NCBI RefSeq assembly: GCF_034424175.1
Contig: NZ_CP139986.1
Coordinates: 2,046,001-2,110,000, forward strand
Length of the DNA stretch: 64,000 nucleotides
Direction of reading: 5' to 3'
DNA from: Kluyvera intermedia
Lineage (GTDB): Bacteria; Pseudomonadota; Gammaproteobacteria; Enterobacterales; Enterobacteriaceae
How positions within the stretch are numbered: the stretch's first letter is position 1; every line of letters begins with the position of its first letter. The notes beneath the pieces are model-generated. The model had not been told where the DNA came from. It saw only the letters and a list, made by a program, of their open reading frames with translations, and made no database searches. Shown piece by piece: positions 39,931 to 51,054 of this stretch. A program made the translations under genes and the position numbers.

Positions 39931-39971
39931 AAAAAACCGCAGCCTTTCTCGCGAAATGTCTGCGGTTTTTT
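39931..39971. terminator. Bidirectional terminator of yebY and SraC
   Basis: A 12-bp inverted repeat (AAAAAACCGCAG with CTGCGGTTTTTT) that gives a T-run on both strands. Confidence 0.85.
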
Positions 39972-40057
39972 CATTTTATGCCGTTTATTAGACGAAAATT
40001 TTCAGCTCACAGAGGGTGTGGACTGGAAAACCTGTCACGGTCATCTATTCTTATAAA

Positions 40058-40160
40058 GCAAGGCGATTGAGCCTGCATTAATGCCAACTTTTAGCGCACG
40101 GCTCTCTCCCAAGAGCCATTTCCCTGGACCGAATACAGGAATCGTATTCGGTCTCTTTTT
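40058..40160 (+). ncRNA. sdsR: SdsR (RyeB), stationary-phase small RNA
   Basis: 103 nt beginning GCAAGGCGATTGAGCC and closely matching E. coli SdsR, including TAATGCCAACTTTTAGCGCA and the terminator stem CCGAATAC/GTATTCGG followed by TCTCTTTTT. A sigma-S-type -10, CTATTCT (40045-40051), lies 6 bp before the start. In E. coli SdsR works with Hfq or ProQ to repress mRNAs such as mutS and ompD. proQ lies at 48100. Confidence 0.92.
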
Positions 40161-40632
40161 GCCTGCTGTATACGTCCGGCAGGACAAACAGCGTCATGCG
40201 ACCGCGTGCTTGTTAAACCAATGTAAACAGATTCGCGCTGCCATCCAAGCATTTTTTCACCTATGAGGTAAAATTATTTTTGCCATAACAGGGGAATTTC
40301 CGTACCCGTTATCGTATTTGTCCAGGAGTCGTCTGGATTAAATAAAAAGATCAACGGCTAATAATATTAATGTGCGGAAAATGGTGTACTATTTCGGCCT
40401 GTTACTAAAAATCTCTATTTTTTTTTTACGAAAAGGTGCATGCTTGCGGCGAGTTTAGCCACAGCTTGCCACGCCACGTCTTTTGCTGTCTCTGTGATGT
40501 TTTGTAAAAATCATACAGGTGGTGAATTTGTCGAACGTAGTACTGTCGAACACTTATACGTATCGCATAAAGACAGATGAACGGAATCGTTTTTTCCTTA
40601 GGCGTTACCTGTGCTCCACGTTACTGGAATAA
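40161..40632 (+). other. Long leader region before the LpxP-like gene
   Basis: 472 bp without a supported gene; in K-12 this side of sdsR holds pphA and yebW. It contains the presumed SraC promoter and a T-rich tract at 40413-40428. The part next to the acyltransferase could be a long 5' untranslated region, as is common for cold-induced genes, but no known element is recognised. Confidence 0.5.
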
Positions 40633-41571
40633 ATGATGTTCAAAAATTTTGATTTCCGCTTGCTTCACCCGCGTAATGGGCTGAAGTGGTTCGCTTTGGC
40701 TGCATTATGGTTGGTGGTTCAACTCCCTTATCCAATACTGCATTCCCTTGGCACTTCTGTTGGTAAAGCATCACGTCGATTTTTAAAACGCCGTGAGCGC
40801 ATCGCTGCACGCAATATTGAACTCTGTTTCCCCAAAATGGACGCTGCTGAGCGGGAAAAATTGATTGAGCAAAACTTCATGTCGCTTGGCATGGGGCTTA
40901 TCGAAACCGGAATGGCCTGGTTCTGGAGCGATGCACGCGTCAAAAAATGGTTTGATGTGGAAGGCTATAACAACCTGATCAACGCGTTAAACGAACAGCG
41001 TGGTGTAATGGTAGTTGGCGTCCATTTTATGTCTTTAGAATTGGGTGGCCGTGCAATGGGCTTGTGCCGTCCGATGATGGCGACTTACCGCCCGCATAAC
41101 GATCCGCTCATGGAATGGGTGCAGACTACCGGTCGCCTGCGTTCTAATAAAGCGATGATTGACCGCCGTAACCTGCGTGGTTTGGTTCAGGCATTAAAAG
41201 CCGGTGAAGCCGTATGGTTTGCGCCCGATCAGGACTACGGCCCGAAAGGTAGCGTATTCGCACCATTTTTCTCGGTGAGCGAAGCGGCAACCACCAACGG
41301 TACCAACGTCCTTTCGCGCTTATCCGGCGCCGCAATGCTGACGGTGACCATGGTGCGTAAACCGCACAAGAAAGGTTATACCCTGCATATCAGCGAAGCG
41401 ATGACGGATTACCCGAAAGGGGATGACGTTTCAGCGGCGTCCTATATGAACAAAATTATCGAACGTGAAATTCTGCGCGCGCCAGAGCAGTATCTGTGGG
41501 TGCATCGCCGGTTTAAAACCCGACCTCGGGGAGAAGCCTCTTTATATAAGGCCGTTCCGCACGCCAAATAA
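40633..41571 (+). CDS. LpxP-like lipid A acyltransferase
   Basis: 312 residues of the LpxL/LpxP family, closer to LpxP (VGVHFMSLELGGRAMGLC, MMATYRPHNDPLMEWVQT) than LpxL (which has IHFLTLE and GIGVYRP). HX4E motif H131-E136; one membrane helix near 18-36. In E. coli LpxP replaces laurate by palmitoleate on lipid A after cold shock and its gene (lpxP/ddg) is elsewhere. Here it occupies the pphA-yebW position. It may be a second paralogue or a relocated lpxP. Two adjacent ATGs exist; the first is used. Confidence 0.85.
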   Translation: MMFKNFDFRLLHPRNGLKWFALAALWLVVQLPYPILHSLGTSVGKASRRFLKRRERIAARNIELCFPKMDAAEREKLIEQNFMSLGMGLIETGMAWFWSDARVKKWFDVEGYNNLINALNEQRGVMVVGVHFMSLELGGRAMGLCRPMMATYRPHNDPLMEWVQTTGRLRSNKAMIDRRNLRGLVQALKAGEAVWFAPDQDYGPKGSVFAPFFSVSEAATTNGTNVLSRLSGAAMLTVTMVRKPHKKGYTLHISEAMTDYPKGDDVSAASYMNKIIEREILRAPEQYLWVHRRFKTRPRGEASLYKAVPHAK

Positions 41572-41576
41572 TAAAT

Positions 41577-41602
41577 AACCCGCCTGATGGCGGGTTCTTT
41601 TT
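41577..41602. terminator. Terminator after the LpxP-like gene
   Basis: AACCCGCC pairs with GGCGGGTT around TGAT, followed by CTTTTT; it lies between convergent genes. Confidence 0.85.
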
Positions 41603-41605
41603 GGG

Positions 41606-41845
41606 TTAAGCAAGCCGCATAACCCAGGCGTCGGAAGGTTGGTCGTAGTGTTTACGATAAAGGACTGACTGTTCGCCATCAAGAAGTGCGGGAATGCTGA
41701 TATCGGCATCCCAGGCATCAAGTTGCATGCATAAATCAGGATCGGACTTACAAGGGATACTTAACGTTCGTTCGCCGTGTTGCTCGGCATGCAGCACGGC
41801 ATCATCAATTTCGAATGCGCCGATGCGTACGCTGGTTTTACTCAT
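41606..41845 (-). CDS. yebV: DUF1480 protein YebV
   Basis: 79 residues (E. coli 78), with the conserved core SVRIGAFEIDDA and IPCKSDPDLCMQLDAWDA. Function unknown; in E. coli it is a small sigma-S/heat-responsive protein. The start MSKTSVRIG is preferred to an extension of 23 codons. It is followed, against its direction, by rsmF with 111 bp between. Confidence 0.93.
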   Translation of the reverse strand: MSKTSVRIGAFEIDDAVLHAEQHGERTLSIPCKSDPDLCMQLDAWDADISIPALLDGEQSVLYRKHYDQPSDAWVMRLA

Positions 41846-41956
41846 AGTGATCTCCGTTACTCTGCTGACCGGGTGTGGTACGACCAGTTGGGCCGTACCT
41901 TTCAGACTAGTCAACGCGGAGATTTATGCCAGTCAAAAAATGCGTTTTTTTATCCG

Positions 41957-43396
41957 CTACTCAGACTTGTTGGTAAACAGCTTGCCATCACGAACCAGCT
42001 CACGTGGATAGCTGTTTTTCAGACGCGAATTAATCCGCTTAGCTAACCCCAACGGGAAGCCCTGGAAGGTGACAATAACATCGTCATGCGCAGGAGATTG
42101 TTGCGGGTAAACATCGCGACCCCGATACCACTCCTGCGCCTCTTCCAGCGTTAACTCGTGTCCCCGCTTGCTGGTGTTCGCCAGCGCTATTACGGCCTCA
42201 TGCTGCCAGCGGAATCCTTTATTGTACGTTTCGGCAAGTTTAATACCAATGCGGGAAAAGCGAACTTTCCCGAGCAGCGGTGCAATCTCTGTCGGGAACA
42301 ACCAAATTTCTTTGTCTCGTTGCCACAGCGTGAGTGCGTCATCCCACTCGATACCTACGCTTCTCGCCGCGTCCGCAACGCTTGCTGACTCACGTGTTTT
42401 CATCGGCATGAATGGGAGTTTACCGACCTTATAACCTGGGACCGGCAGCGCGTCGATGCTGGCTGTTTTATGCAGTCGGGCGACGAAAAAGCCTTCACAG
42501 TCGTAAATTTGTGGGAAAACGTGCAGGTAGCCTTCTGGGGTCAGCGCTTCTTTCGCACTCGGGAACAGTTCACCCAGTGTCGAAACCGTTACGGCATCCG
42601 GGTAGCGTTCTAGCAGCCAGGCCACGACGGACTCATTTTCATCGCGGTTTAGCGTACAGGTGGAATAGACCAGCGTCCCGCCCGGACGTAGTGCATGGAA
42701 GGCGCTATCGATAAGTTCACGCTGGGTATTGGCAATGTCTTGATTGCTGGCCTGAGACCAGTTTTTTAACGCATCCGGGTCTTTACGCACCACACCTTCA
42801 CCGGAGCAGGGAGCATCGAGCAAAATAGCGTCGAAACACTCGGGAAGTGCTGCGCCGAAAACACGACCATCGAAATGGGTTAAGGCGGTGTTACTGATCC
42901 CGCAGCGGCTGATATTGGCATGTAGAACCTTGACGCGACTGGCGGAAAACTCGTTCGCCAACAACATGCCACGGTTATTCATTCTTGCGGCAATTTGGGT
43001 GGTTTTTGAACCAGGGGCGGCGGCGACATCCATTACGCGCTCAGGGGTTAACCCTTCGGCGAACAGTGCGGCAACAGGGAGCATTGAGCTGGCTTCCTGA
43101 ATATAAAACAGACCGCTTAAATGTTCTGCGGTACTGCCCAGCGGCAATTCATCTTCATTCTCGCGTTCAATCCAAAAACCTTCTGCGCACCAGGGTACGG
43201 GCGTTAACTGCCAGCTGTAGGGTGCAACCAACGCCAGGAAATCATCGACCGTAATTTTGAGTGTGTTGACGCGTATGCTACGGCGCAGTGGGCGCTGGCA
43301 GGCATCAATAAACGCTTCATAGGAGAGATGAGCAGGCATGGCCTCACGCATTTGCGCAAGGAATTCATCGGGGAAATAGACTGAGTTTTGAGCCAC
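41957..43396 (-). CDS. rsmF: 16S rRNA m5C1407 methyltransferase RsmF
   Basis: 479 residues from the GTG start ([12 protein letters not shown]), the same length as E. coli. It methylates C1407 of 16S rRNA using SAM. NOL1/NOP2/Sun motifs: [17 protein letters not shown] (SAM site), [10 protein letters not shown] and [12 protein letters not shown] (two catalytic cysteines). A C-terminal PUA-like domain follows. A much longer upstream frame exists but overlaps letB and has no similarity. Confidence 0.96.
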   Translation of the reverse strand: MAQNSVYFPDEFLAQMREAMPAHLSYEAFIDACQRPLRRSIRVNTLKITVDDFLALVAPYSWQLTPVPWCAEGFWIERENEDELPLGSTAEHLSGLFYIQEASSMLPVAALFAEGLTPERVMDVAAAPGSKTTQIAARMNNRGMLLANEFSASRVKVLHANISRCGISNTALTHFDGRVFGAALPECFDAILLDAPCSGEGVVRKDPDALKNWSQASNQDIANTQRELIDSAFHALRPGGTLVYSTCTLNRDENESVVAWLLERYPDAVTVSTLGELFPSAKEALTPEGYLHVFPQIYDCEGFFVARLHKTASIDALPVPGYKVGKLPFMPMKTRESASVADAARSVGIEWDDALTLWQRDKEIWLFPTEIAPLLGKVRFSRIGIKLAETYNKGFRWQHEAVIALANTSKRGHELTLEEAQEWYRGRDVYPQQSPAHDDVIVTFQGFPLGLAKRINSRLKNSYPRELVRDGKLFTNKSE

Positions 43397-43475
43397 TGGC
43401 GAGTACCACAAGGAGATAAAGAGCGCGCAGTCTACCAGAAAAATGCGCCGGTGGCAGGCACCGGCGCTTACGCAA

Positions 43476-46115
43476 TTAACGCGGCAGGGCAGTACCCCAC
43501 TCGCGCCACTCTTTCGGTTCAGACTCCAGCAACAGGTAATGCTTACCTTCCTGCGCTTTCGGTGCCAGCGGTGTTCCTGGCGGAGTGGCGAAGGCGATCC
43601 CACCACGAATGAACTGATTAAAGGTGCCGGTTTTCACCACGCCGCCAATCAGACCAAAGTCGAGGCTGTACCCGGATGCCAGCCAGAATACGGAGTTATT
43701 CCGCACCAGATGCTGATATCGTTGACCGATGCGCATTTCAATCATCACGCGGTCAGACAAGCTGCCCAGACGCAGACCCGTAACCGTACCGACTTCTAAC
43801 CCGCGGAACAGAATCGGCGTACCAATATTCATCGAGCCGGCTTCTGGTGCTTCCACCACGATGTTCAGACCGTTGAGATATCGTGAGTCGGAAATCGTCG
43901 CTTCCTGCAGCTCAAAGTCCCGGCGCATTTCGCCGTGTCCCGGCTCCACGTTAACGTAAGGCTGGAGCAGGGTATCCAGATGCTCGACACCGGCGGCGGA
44001 AATCTGCGGTGTGATCACCGAGAATCGGGTCCCGCGACGGGCGAAGGTGCTCACGTATTCCGGGTAGAGCACCGCGCTGGCTTCCACTTCGTTACGTGAA
44101 GCGTTCAGCTTGAGATCCTGAACTTGTCCGATATCGATACCCAGATAGCGAATTGGCATTCCGGAGGAGAGTTTATCGGCATCAAATGCGTGCAGCGTGA
44201 TTTGCCCGCCGATGGCACGTGCAGCCGTCTCTGAAGCAAACAGGACGCGTTTGTCTCCTTTGCGAATGCCGTTCTTCGCTTCGTTAATATTATCGAAGCT
44301 GACCGCGCCTTTTAGCGCACGAGACAGTGGTGACGCCTGTACCGTTAAGCCGCTGCCGTTAAGCTGGACTTTCGCGCCACCTTCGGCCCAGAAAACGCTA
44401 TTCGCGGACAACAGTGAGCGATACTCGGGCTTAATATGCACCGCAATATCAAACGCATTTGCTTTTGGCTGGACGGAAGTTATCTCACCGACTTCAAACT
44501 TACGATACAGCACGACGGAACCGGTCTGAATATCCGGCAGGGTTTCTGCCGTTAACATGAGCGTCGTGGTTGGGAAATCGCTGAGGTTATTCTCCTGTGC
44601 TTTTTCCAGATTGGCGTATAGCGGATAGGTCGCTTTCATGGCACCTTTCTCACCCGGCAAAATGCGAATACCGCCGCTTAACCACTCGTTGGCGCTGGCA
44701 CCCAGGAATTCAATACCATCGATGCCAACCTTTACGTCCATCTTGCTGTTAACAACGAACTTACTGTCGCCGTGAACCAGGTCGCGGTATTGCGGGTCGA
44801 TAGCGATAGCAAATTCGATTCCCTTCGCGCCCAGTGTGCGCTGTAACACCTGACCAATTTTCACACCGTGCAGCATGATAGGTTGACCGCCTTCAATGCC
44901 ATAGCTTTCCGGTGCCGTCAGCGTCAGCGTCATGACGCCTGGCTGTTGCAGCAGCGTTTTATCCGAGGCCAAAACTGCAAAACTATCTTTTGGTTCACCG
45001 TCACCGGGCACCAGTTCAAAGGTGCTGCCGGTGAGCAGCATGCTGAGGTTTGGATTATCCAGCGTGAGTTTCGGTTGATGGAGTTCAATGCGTGTCTTGT
45101 CACGCAATAACGACACAACGCTAGGGTCGACCGTCATCTCACCGGTGACTGAACCGTCAGGGTTAAGCGTGAGTTTGGTTAACTGGCCGACTTCAAGTCC
45201 TTGATACAGCATTGGTGTAGAGCCTGCTTTCAGACCGTCACCGCTGGGCAGTTGCAGTTTAACGATAACGCCGCGCTGGCTGTGTGCCAGATCCTCGTAC
45301 AGACCGTAGTCATCGTTTTGCGTCGCCTCTTTCGAGTCGGACGGTGAGTCAAAGGCTATCGCTCCGTTCACTAAAGCGGACAGGCTTTCGAGTTGCACTT
45401 TTGCACCGCTCAACCCAACGTCGGCTTTGATCCCCGAAACGTTCCAGAATCGGCTGCCTTTTTTGACCAGGTTGGTGAAGCGACGCTCAATCAGCACATC
45501 AATGGTGACGCCCTGATTGTTGGGATTGATGGCGTAGTCGTAAACCCGGCCGACGGGGATTTTGCGGAAATAGACCAGTGACCCGCTGCCGAGCGATCCT
45601 AAATCAGGCGCATGAAGATGAATCATCAGCTCGCCGTTGTTCAGACGATATTTGGGCTGTGTATCGAGCGCAGTGAAGCGTTCGCGCGGTTCACCTTTAC
45701 CTGGCATCATGCCGATATAGTTACCGCCAACCAGCGCATCGAGCCCGGAGACGCCAGCCAGAGAGGCTTTGGGGGTTACCAGCCAGAATTGGGTTTCAGC
45801 CCGTAGCGCATCTTCCATATCGCTTTTGATGCTGGCTCGAACCTCAATTTTGCTGCGGTCACTGGCAAGACGAATATCCTGCACTGTGCCGACCTCAACC
45901 CCTTGGTAACGCACCGGTGTACGTCCGGGGACAATACCGTCCGCCGACATAAAGTCGATGGTGATAGTGGTGCCTCGGTCTTCATAGCTATTCCAGATAA
46001 GCCAGCCCGCTATCAATAATGCAATGACCGGCAGCAGCCAGAACGGCGAAATGCGACGTTTTGTTTTAATTCGCGCTTCAGTCTGTGAAGCGTGCGTTTC
46101 CTGACTCATGTGCAT
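43476..46115 (-). CDS. letB: LetB (YebT), periplasm-spanning lipid transport tunnel
   Basis: 879 residues (E. coli 877). One N-terminal membrane helix (about 22-42) anchors a string of seven MCE domains, each marked by a repeat such as [64 protein letters not shown] and [10 protein letters not shown]. Hexamers form a long hydrophobic tunnel for phospholipids between inner and outer membranes. It overlaps the end of letA by 38 bp. Start MHMSQET by analogy with E. coli. Confidence 0.97.
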   Translation of the reverse strand: MHMSQETHASQTEARIKTKRRISPFWLLPVIALLIAGWLIWNSYEDRGTTITIDFMSADGIVPGRTPVRYQGVEVGTVQDIRLASDRSKIEVRASIKSDMEDALRAETQFWLVTPKASLAGVSGLDALVGGNYIGMMPGKGEPRERFTALDTQPKYRLNNGELMIHLHAPDLGSLGSGSLVYFRKIPVGRVYDYAINPNNQGVTIDVLIERRFTNLVKKGSRFWNVSGIKADVGLSGAKVQLESLSALVNGAIAFDSPSDSKEATQNDDYGLYEDLAHSQRGVIVKLQLPSGDGLKAGSTPMLYQGLEVGQLTKLTLNPDGSVTGEMTVDPSVVSLLRDKTRIELHQPKLTLDNPNLSMLLTGSTFELVPGDGEPKDSFAVLASDKTLLQQPGVMTLTLTAPESYGIEGGQPIMLHGVKIGQVLQRTLGAKGIEFAIAIDPQYRDLVHGDSKFVVNSKMDVKVGIDGIEFLGASANEWLSGGIRILPGEKGAMKATYPLYANLEKAQENNLSDFPTTTLMLTAETLPDIQTGSVVLYRKFEVGEITSVQPKANAFDIAVHIKPEYRSLLSANSVFWAEGGAKVQLNGSGLTVQASPLSRALKGAVSFDNINEAKNGIRKGDKRVLFASETAARAIGGQITLHAFDADKLSSGMPIRYLGIDIGQVQDLKLNASRNEVEASAVLYPEYVSTFARRGTRFSVITPQISAAGVEHLDTLLQPYVNVEPGHGEMRRDFELQEATISDSRYLNGLNIVVEAPEAGSMNIGTPILFRGLEVGTVTGLRLGSLSDRVMIEMRIGQRYQHLVRNNSVFWLASGYSLDFGLIGGVVKTGTFNQFIRGGIAFATPPGTPLAPKAQEGKHYLLLESEPKEWREWGTALPR

Positions 46116-47361
46116 CCCAAAGTAATCGGCTGTCCAGCCATTCAACAGCAAGAATAGTTAATATTACCGCAGCACCAAAATAAAACGCAGCGGGACCCAT
46201 TGTGAACGCGAGCAGCTGATCGCGGTTAATGAGTGACATGGTTAATGAAATGACAAACAGGTCGAGCATTGACCAGCGGCCAATCCAGGTGACAAAACGC
46301 AGCAGCAGTATACGCGTGCGCAGCCCCTGTTCACATTTAAAGTGGATACTGATGAGCAGCGTCAGCATCACAATAATCTTAGTAAATGGCACCAGTATAC
46401 TGGCGATAAAGACCACCGCTGCTACCGCAATATTACTGCTTGCAAGCGACATAATCCCTGAAAGTATCGTATCTTCCTGGCGTCCACCATTCACATAGAT
46501 GATGGAAATCGGCAGCAGGTTGGCGGGAATAATAAACACGATGGAAGCGATAAGCGCAGCCCAGCTTTTTTGTAAGCTCTGTCGCCGACGAAGGCGTAGC
46601 GGCGTATGGCAACGGCGACAGCGGCCGCGGTCGTCGGCAAAGCCGGTGTAGTGGCAACCCAGACACACGCGGAGGTTGGCATCGGGTCGCGTTGCGGGGC
46701 GTTGCGGATAGAAGCGCTCCCAGAGCTGTTCAATATTGAGATGAATGAGTGTCAAAATGCTCAGTACCACCAGGGAAATGAACGCGAACAGGCCGACTCC
46801 AGGCTGCAAAAACGCATAATCCTGAACTTTAATCGACGCAACGGCGATGCCTACCAGGTAGATATCCAGCATGACCCACTCTTTAAGTTTCTCCAGCATC
46901 AGCAGCACGGGGCGAAGATTCATACCCAGAATATTACCAAGCCACAGATAGGCGATGGCCAGCACCAGCACCGCCGGTGCGGCGACGGTACAGAAGAAAA
47001 CCATCGCGGCCGTGACCGGGTCACCACCGTACGTCATCTGCCAGATACCCGACAACAGGCTAGCATCGATGCGTACGCCCAGCAGATAAAGCCGCAGCAG
47101 CGGTTCGCTCCAGGCGAAAGGCATGAGCAGCAGCATAGTAATCGCCATGGCACCCAGACGGGTCAGCGACCAGTCTCGTCCATCACGAACTTTGGCATCG
47201 CAGCGCGGACAGTAAGCGCGTTGTGATGATTTTACGACCGGTAACCGAAAAAGCGTATCGCACTGGGGGCAACGTTGGTAATGTGCCCACGGTAGTGGTT
47301 TGATAACGGTGTGAATTCGGATTTTTTTTGCCGGCGTTATACGTGAAGTTATCAGTGCCAT
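46078..47361 (-). CDS. letA: LetA (YebS), membrane partner of LetB
   Basis: 427 residues, the E. coli length. Two PqiA-type halves, each with a cytoplasmic zinc ribbon (CPQCDTLF and CPRCDAK at about 31-56; CLGCHYTG and CRRCHTP at about 233-258) and about four membrane helices. LetA is thought to feed lipids into the LetB tunnel. The two genes overlap and form an operon reading leftward. Confidence 0.97.
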   Translation of the reverse strand: MALITSRITPAKKIRIHTVIKPLPWAHYQRCPQCDTLFRLPVVKSSQRAYCPRCDAKVRDGRDWSLTRLGAMAITMLLLMPFAWSEPLLRLYLLGVRIDASLLSGIWQMTYGGDPVTAAMVFFCTVAAPAVLVLAIAYLWLGNILGMNLRPVLLMLEKLKEWVMLDIYLVGIAVASIKVQDYAFLQPGVGLFAFISLVVLSILTLIHLNIEQLWERFYPQRPATRPDANLRVCLGCHYTGFADDRGRCRRCHTPLRLRRRQSLQKSWAALIASIVFIIPANLLPISIIYVNGGRQEDTILSGIMSLASSNIAVAAVVFIASILVPFTKIIVMLTLLISIHFKCEQGLRTRILLLRFVTWIGRWSMLDLFVISLTMSLINRDQLLAFTMGPAAFYFGAAVILTILAVEWLDSRLLWDAHESGNARFTD

Positions 47362-47504
47362 TTATTACATTGAGAAATGAATGTATAAATCTATCTTAAC
47401 CTAAGTATGGATTCATCTTGAGCCCGAACGCACTTAATGCGTATTTTATAAGACCGTAAATCGGGTAACGAATCAGTAACATCGCAAACAATAGTGATCA
47501 AATA

Positions 47505-48002
47505 ATGACCAAGACAGAGTTTTACACGGATCTTAACCGTGATTTTCAGGCATTGATGGCAGGTGAAACAAGTTTTTTAGCAGTAATCTCCAATACTAGC
47601 GCGCTGCTGTATGAGCGACTGTCAGAGGTAAACTGGGCCGGTTTTTATCTGCTGGAAGGCGATACTTTGGTTCTGGGGCCGTTCCAGGGCAAAATTGCCT
47701 GCGTGCGCATCCCCGTTGGCCGTGGTGTTTGCGGTACTGCCGTGGCACAAAATCGTGTGCAGCGCATTGAAGATGTTCACGCTTTTGATGGTCATATCGC
47801 CTGTGATGCGTCCAGCAATGCTGAAATCGTGCTGCCGCTTTTGGTGAATAATCAGGTTATCGGCGTGCTGGATATCGACAGTACGGTGTTCTCGCGTTTT
47901 AGTGAAGAAGACGAGAAAGGTCTGGTTGAACTGGTCGGCCACCTTCAAAAAGTGCTTGAAGCCACCGATTATCAAAAATTCTTTGCACCCGTCGCAGGAT
48001 AA
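47505..48002 (+). CDS. msrC: Free methionine-(R)-sulfoxide reductase MsrC
   Basis: 165 residues. GAF-domain enzyme reducing free Met-R-sulfoxide. The three cysteines of the active site are C66 (KIACVRIP), C76 (GRGVCGTA) and C100 (HIACDASSNAEIV). VGVLDIDS-type motif VIGVLDIDSTVFSRF lies near 124. It is divergent from letA with 143 bp between. Confidence 0.96.
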   Translation: MTKTEFYTDLNRDFQALMAGETSFLAVISNTSALLYERLSEVNWAGFYLLEGDTLVLGPFQGKIACVRIPVGRGVCGTAVAQNRVQRIEDVHAFDGHIACDASSNAEIVLPLLVNNQVIGVLDIDSTVFSRFSEEDEKGLVELVGHLQKVLEATDYQKFFAPVAG

Positions 48003-48099
48003 TCAACGGATAACGTAGCATTTACGGATGACGTCATTATAATGTCGCCTGTTCATGCCTGCGGCTAGTTGGCTACGTCCGTTGTAATCAGGAAATTTC

Positions 48100-48792
48100 A
48101 TGGAAAATCAACCTAAGTTGAATAGTAGTAAAGAAGTTATCGCATTTTTGGCCGAACGTTTCCCGCAGTGTTTCAGCGCGGAAGGTGAAGCTCGCCCCCT
48201 GAAAGTCGGTATTTTTCAGGATCTCGTCGAGCGTGTTGAAGGGGAAATGAACCTCAGCAAAACGCAATTACGTTCAGCATTACGCCTTTATACCTCAAGC
48301 TGGCGCTACCTTTACGGTATCAAAGCGGGTGCAGTACGCGTTGATCTCGACGGCAACCCATGTGGGGAACTGGATGAGCAGCACGTGGCGCATGCGCGTC
48401 AGCAGCTTGAAGAAGCTAAAGCTCGTGTTCAGGCGCAGCGCGCAGAACAGCAAGCGAAGAAACGCGAAGCGGCTGCTGCCGCAGGTGAATCAGGTGATGC
48501 GCCACGTCGTGAACGTAAACCACGTCCACCGGTGCGCCGTAAAGAAGGGGCAGAGCGTAAGCCGCGCGCAGCCGCTGCACAACCTGCCGCTAAACCTGTT
48601 CGCGAAGTACGTGAAGAAAAACTTACTCCGGTATCTGACTTGTCAGTGTTGACTGTCGGTCAATCCCTGAAAGTTAAAGCGGGCAATAACGCCATGGACG
48701 CCACGATTCTCGAAATCACCAAAGACGGCGTTCGCGTTCAGCTTACTTCTGGTATGTCAATGATTGTACGCGCAGAACACCTGGTGTTCTGA
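48100..48792 (+). CDS. proQ: RNA chaperone ProQ
   Basis: 230 residues (E. coli 232). An N-terminal FinO-like RNA-binding domain (about 1-120, [19 protein letters not shown] and [11 protein letters not shown]), a basic Lys/Arg/Ala linker (about 120-175) and a C-terminal Tudor-like domain ([18 protein letters not shown]). It binds structured sRNAs and mRNA 3' ends. prc follows 20 bp downstream, as in E. coli. Confidence 0.97.
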   Translation: MENQPKLNSSKEVIAFLAERFPQCFSAEGEARPLKVGIFQDLVERVEGEMNLSKTQLRSALRLYTSSWRYLYGIKAGAVRVDLDGNPCGELDEQHVAHARQQLEEAKARVQAQRAEQQAKKREAAAAAGESGDAPRRERKPRPPVRRKEGAERKPRAAAAQPAAKPVREVREEKLTPVSDLSVLTVGQSLKVKAGNNAMDATILEITKDGVRVQLTSGMSMIVRAEHLVF

Positions 48793-48811
48793 AACGGAGG
48801 CCGGGCCAGGC

Positions 48812-50860
48812 ATGAACACATTTTTTAGGCTCTCCGCGCTTGCTGGCCTGTTATTAATAACAGGCCATGCCGTAGCGGTTGAAGATATTACCCGTGCTGA
48901 CCAACTTCCCGTTCTTAAGGAAGAGACCCAGCACGCGACGGTGAGCGAGCGCGTAACATCGCGCTTTACCCGTTCTCATTATCGCCAGTTCGATCTCGAC
49001 CAGGCTTTTTCAGCCAAAATTTTCAATCGCTATCTGAATTTGCTGGATTACAGCCACAACGTGCTGCTGGCAAGTGATGTTGAGCAATTTGCGGCGAAGA
49101 AAGGGCAGATTGGTGACGAACTGCGCTCAGGTAAACTGGACGTCTTCTACGACCTCTACAACCTGGCACAAAAACGCCGCTTTGAGCGCTACGAGTATGC
49201 GCTTAAGGCGCTTGAGCGTCCGATGGACTTCACCGGTACTGATACTTTTAACCTCGACCGCTCTAAAGCACCGTGGCCAAAAGATCAGGCCGAGCTGAAT
49301 AAGCTGTGGGACGGCAAGGTCAAATATGACCAGTTGAGTCTCAAGCTAGCGGGCAAAGACGACAAAGAGATTCACGACACGCTGGCTCGTCGCTATAAAT
49401 TCGCTATACGCCGTCTGGCGCAAACGAATAGCGAAGATGTCTTCTCGTTAGCGATGACCTCTTTTGCGCGCGAAATTGATCCACATACTAACTACCTTTC
49501 CCCACGTAACACCGAACAGTTTAATACCGAAATGAGCCTGTCTCTGGAAGGTATTGGCGCGGTGCTGCAAATGGATGATGACTATACCGTTATCAACTCC
49601 ATGGTTGCAGGTGGCCCGGCAGCGAAAAGCAAAGCGATTAGCGTTGGCGATCGCATTGTTGGCGTGGGCCAGACAGGGAAAGGGATGGTGGATGTGATTG
49701 GCTGGCGTCTTGATGACGTTGTTGCCTTGATCAAAGGACCAAAAGGCAGCAAAGTCCGCCTCGAAATTCTGCCTGCCGGCAAAGGTTCGAAAACCCGCAT
49801 TGTTACGCTGACTCGTGAACGCATCCGCCTTGAAGACCGTGCGGTGAAAATGTCGGTGAAAGGTGTTGGCAAGGATAAAGTCGGCGTTCTCGATATTCCT
49901 GGCTTCTACGTCGGTCTGACCGAAGATGTGAAGGTACAGCTGCAGAAGCTAGAAAAACAGAACGTTAGCAGCGTGATTATCGATCTGCGTAGCAACGGCG
50001 GTGGTGCACTGACGGAAGCCGTATCGCTTTCCGGTCTGTTCATTCCGTCAGGCCCAGTGGTGCAGGTGCGTGATAACAACGGCAAGGTTCGCGAAGACAG
50101 CGATACCGATGGCGTGGTGTATTACAAAGGCCCGCTGGTGGTTCTGGTCGACCGCTTCAGTGCATCAGCATCGGAGATTTTTGCCGCTGCGATGCAGGAT
50201 TACGGCCGCGCGCTTATCGTCGGTGAACCAACCTTCGGTAAAGGAACCGTGCAGCAGTATCGCTCTTTGAATCGTATTTACGATCAGATGCTGCGTCCTG
50301 AGTGGCCTGCGCTTGGCTCTGTCCAGTACACCATTCAGAAGTTCTACCGCATCAACGGCGGCAGTACGCAGCGTAAAGGTGTCACTCCGGACATTCTGAT
50401 GCCAACCGGCAAGGAAGAAACCGAAACGGGTGAGAAGTTCGAAGACAACGCATTGCCGTGGGACAGCGTCAACGCTGCCACTTATGTGAAGTCCGGCGAT
50501 ATGCTGCCGTTCGAACCTCAGTTGTTGAAGCTGCACGATGAGCGTATCGCGAAAGATTCAGAGTTCCAGTACATCGCTAAAGATATTGCCCACTTCAATG
50601 CGTTGAAGGATAAACGCAATATTGCTTCTCTGAATTACGCTCAGCGTCTGAAAGAGAACGATGAAGACGATGCAACGCGTTTGGCGCGGATTAACGATCG
50701 CTACAAGCGTGAAGGCAAAGCGCCGCTGAAGAAAATCGACGATCTGCCGAAGGACTATAAAGAACCGGATCCTTATCTCGATGAGACGGTTAAAATCGCC
50801 GTTGATCTGGCGCGGATTGAAAAAGCCAATCCCGTAGAACAACCTGCGGCGAGTCAATAA
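48812..50860 (+). CDS. prc: Tail-specific protease Prc
   Basis: 682 residues, the E. coli length. A periplasmic processing protease with a signal peptide (to about residue 22, HAVA). A PDZ domain lies at about 235-325; the Ser-Lys site is in DRFSASASEIF and PTFGKGTVQQY. With NlpI it degrades MepS and trims FtsI, linking it to cell-wall growth. Start MNTFFRLSAL with GGAGG upstream; it is co-transcribed with proQ. Confidence 0.97.
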   Translation: MNTFFRLSALAGLLLITGHAVAVEDITRADQLPVLKEETQHATVSERVTSRFTRSHYRQFDLDQAFSAKIFNRYLNLLDYSHNVLLASDVEQFAAKKGQIGDELRSGKLDVFYDLYNLAQKRRFERYEYALKALERPMDFTGTDTFNLDRSKAPWPKDQAELNKLWDGKVKYDQLSLKLAGKDDKEIHDTLARRYKFAIRRLAQTNSEDVFSLAMTSFAREIDPHTNYLSPRNTEQFNTEMSLSLEGIGAVLQMDDDYTVINSMVAGGPAAKSKAISVGDRIVGVGQTGKGMVDVIGWRLDDVVALIKGPKGSKVRLEILPAGKGSKTRIVTLTRERIRLEDRAVKMSVKGVGKDKVGVLDIPGFYVGLTEDVKVQLQKLEKQNVSSVIIDLRSNGGGALTEAVSLSGLFIPSGPVVQVRDNNGKVREDSDTDGVVYYKGPLVVLVDRFSASASEIFAAAMQDYGRALIVGEPTFGKGTVQQYRSLNRIYDQMLRPEWPALGSVQYTIQKFYRINGGSTQRKGVTPDILMPTGKEETETGEKFEDNALPWDSVNAATYVKSGDMLPFEPQLLKLHDERIAKDSEFQYIAKDIAHFNALKDKRNIASLNYAQRLKENDEDDATRLARINDRYKREGKAPLKKIDDLPKDYKEPDPYLDETVKIAVDLARIEKANPVEQPAASQ

Positions 50861-50865
50861 TCCTC

Positions 50866-50898
50866 AACAGGCACAAGCAATTGTGCCTGTTTTTTTTA
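50866..50898 (+). terminator. prc terminator
   Basis: AACAGGCACAA pairs with TTGTGCCTGTT around a GCAA tetraloop, then T8. Confidence 0.95.
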
Positions 50899-51054
50899 TC
50901 TCTCTCATATTCTCGTCAACAACTATGCTACAAAATGTAAAGTTGTGTCTTTCTCGTGACTTAGCCTAACGTGATCGTTGAAAATTGCCGTATTGCCCCT
51001 ACGATATGGGTAATCGCATAGTGCGTTTTGTTAAAAAGAGGTTAAAAGTAAATT

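Larger units (their letters stand above)
39931..40212 (-). ncRNA. sraC: SraC (RyeA), antisense to SdsR
   Basis: On the minus strand TTGGAT, a 17-bp spacer and TACATT (40220-40225) predict a start near 40212; the hairpin at 39931 would end a transcript of about 280 nt, close to the E. coli SraC length. It covers SdsR completely. Ends are predicted, not observed. A PhoP-like repeat overlaps the promoter. Confidence 0.5.

Noticed and set aside
43396..43606. 70-codon N-terminal extension of rsmF
   Set aside because: It overlaps letB, has no similarity, and the GTG start at 43396 gives exactly the E. coli length.
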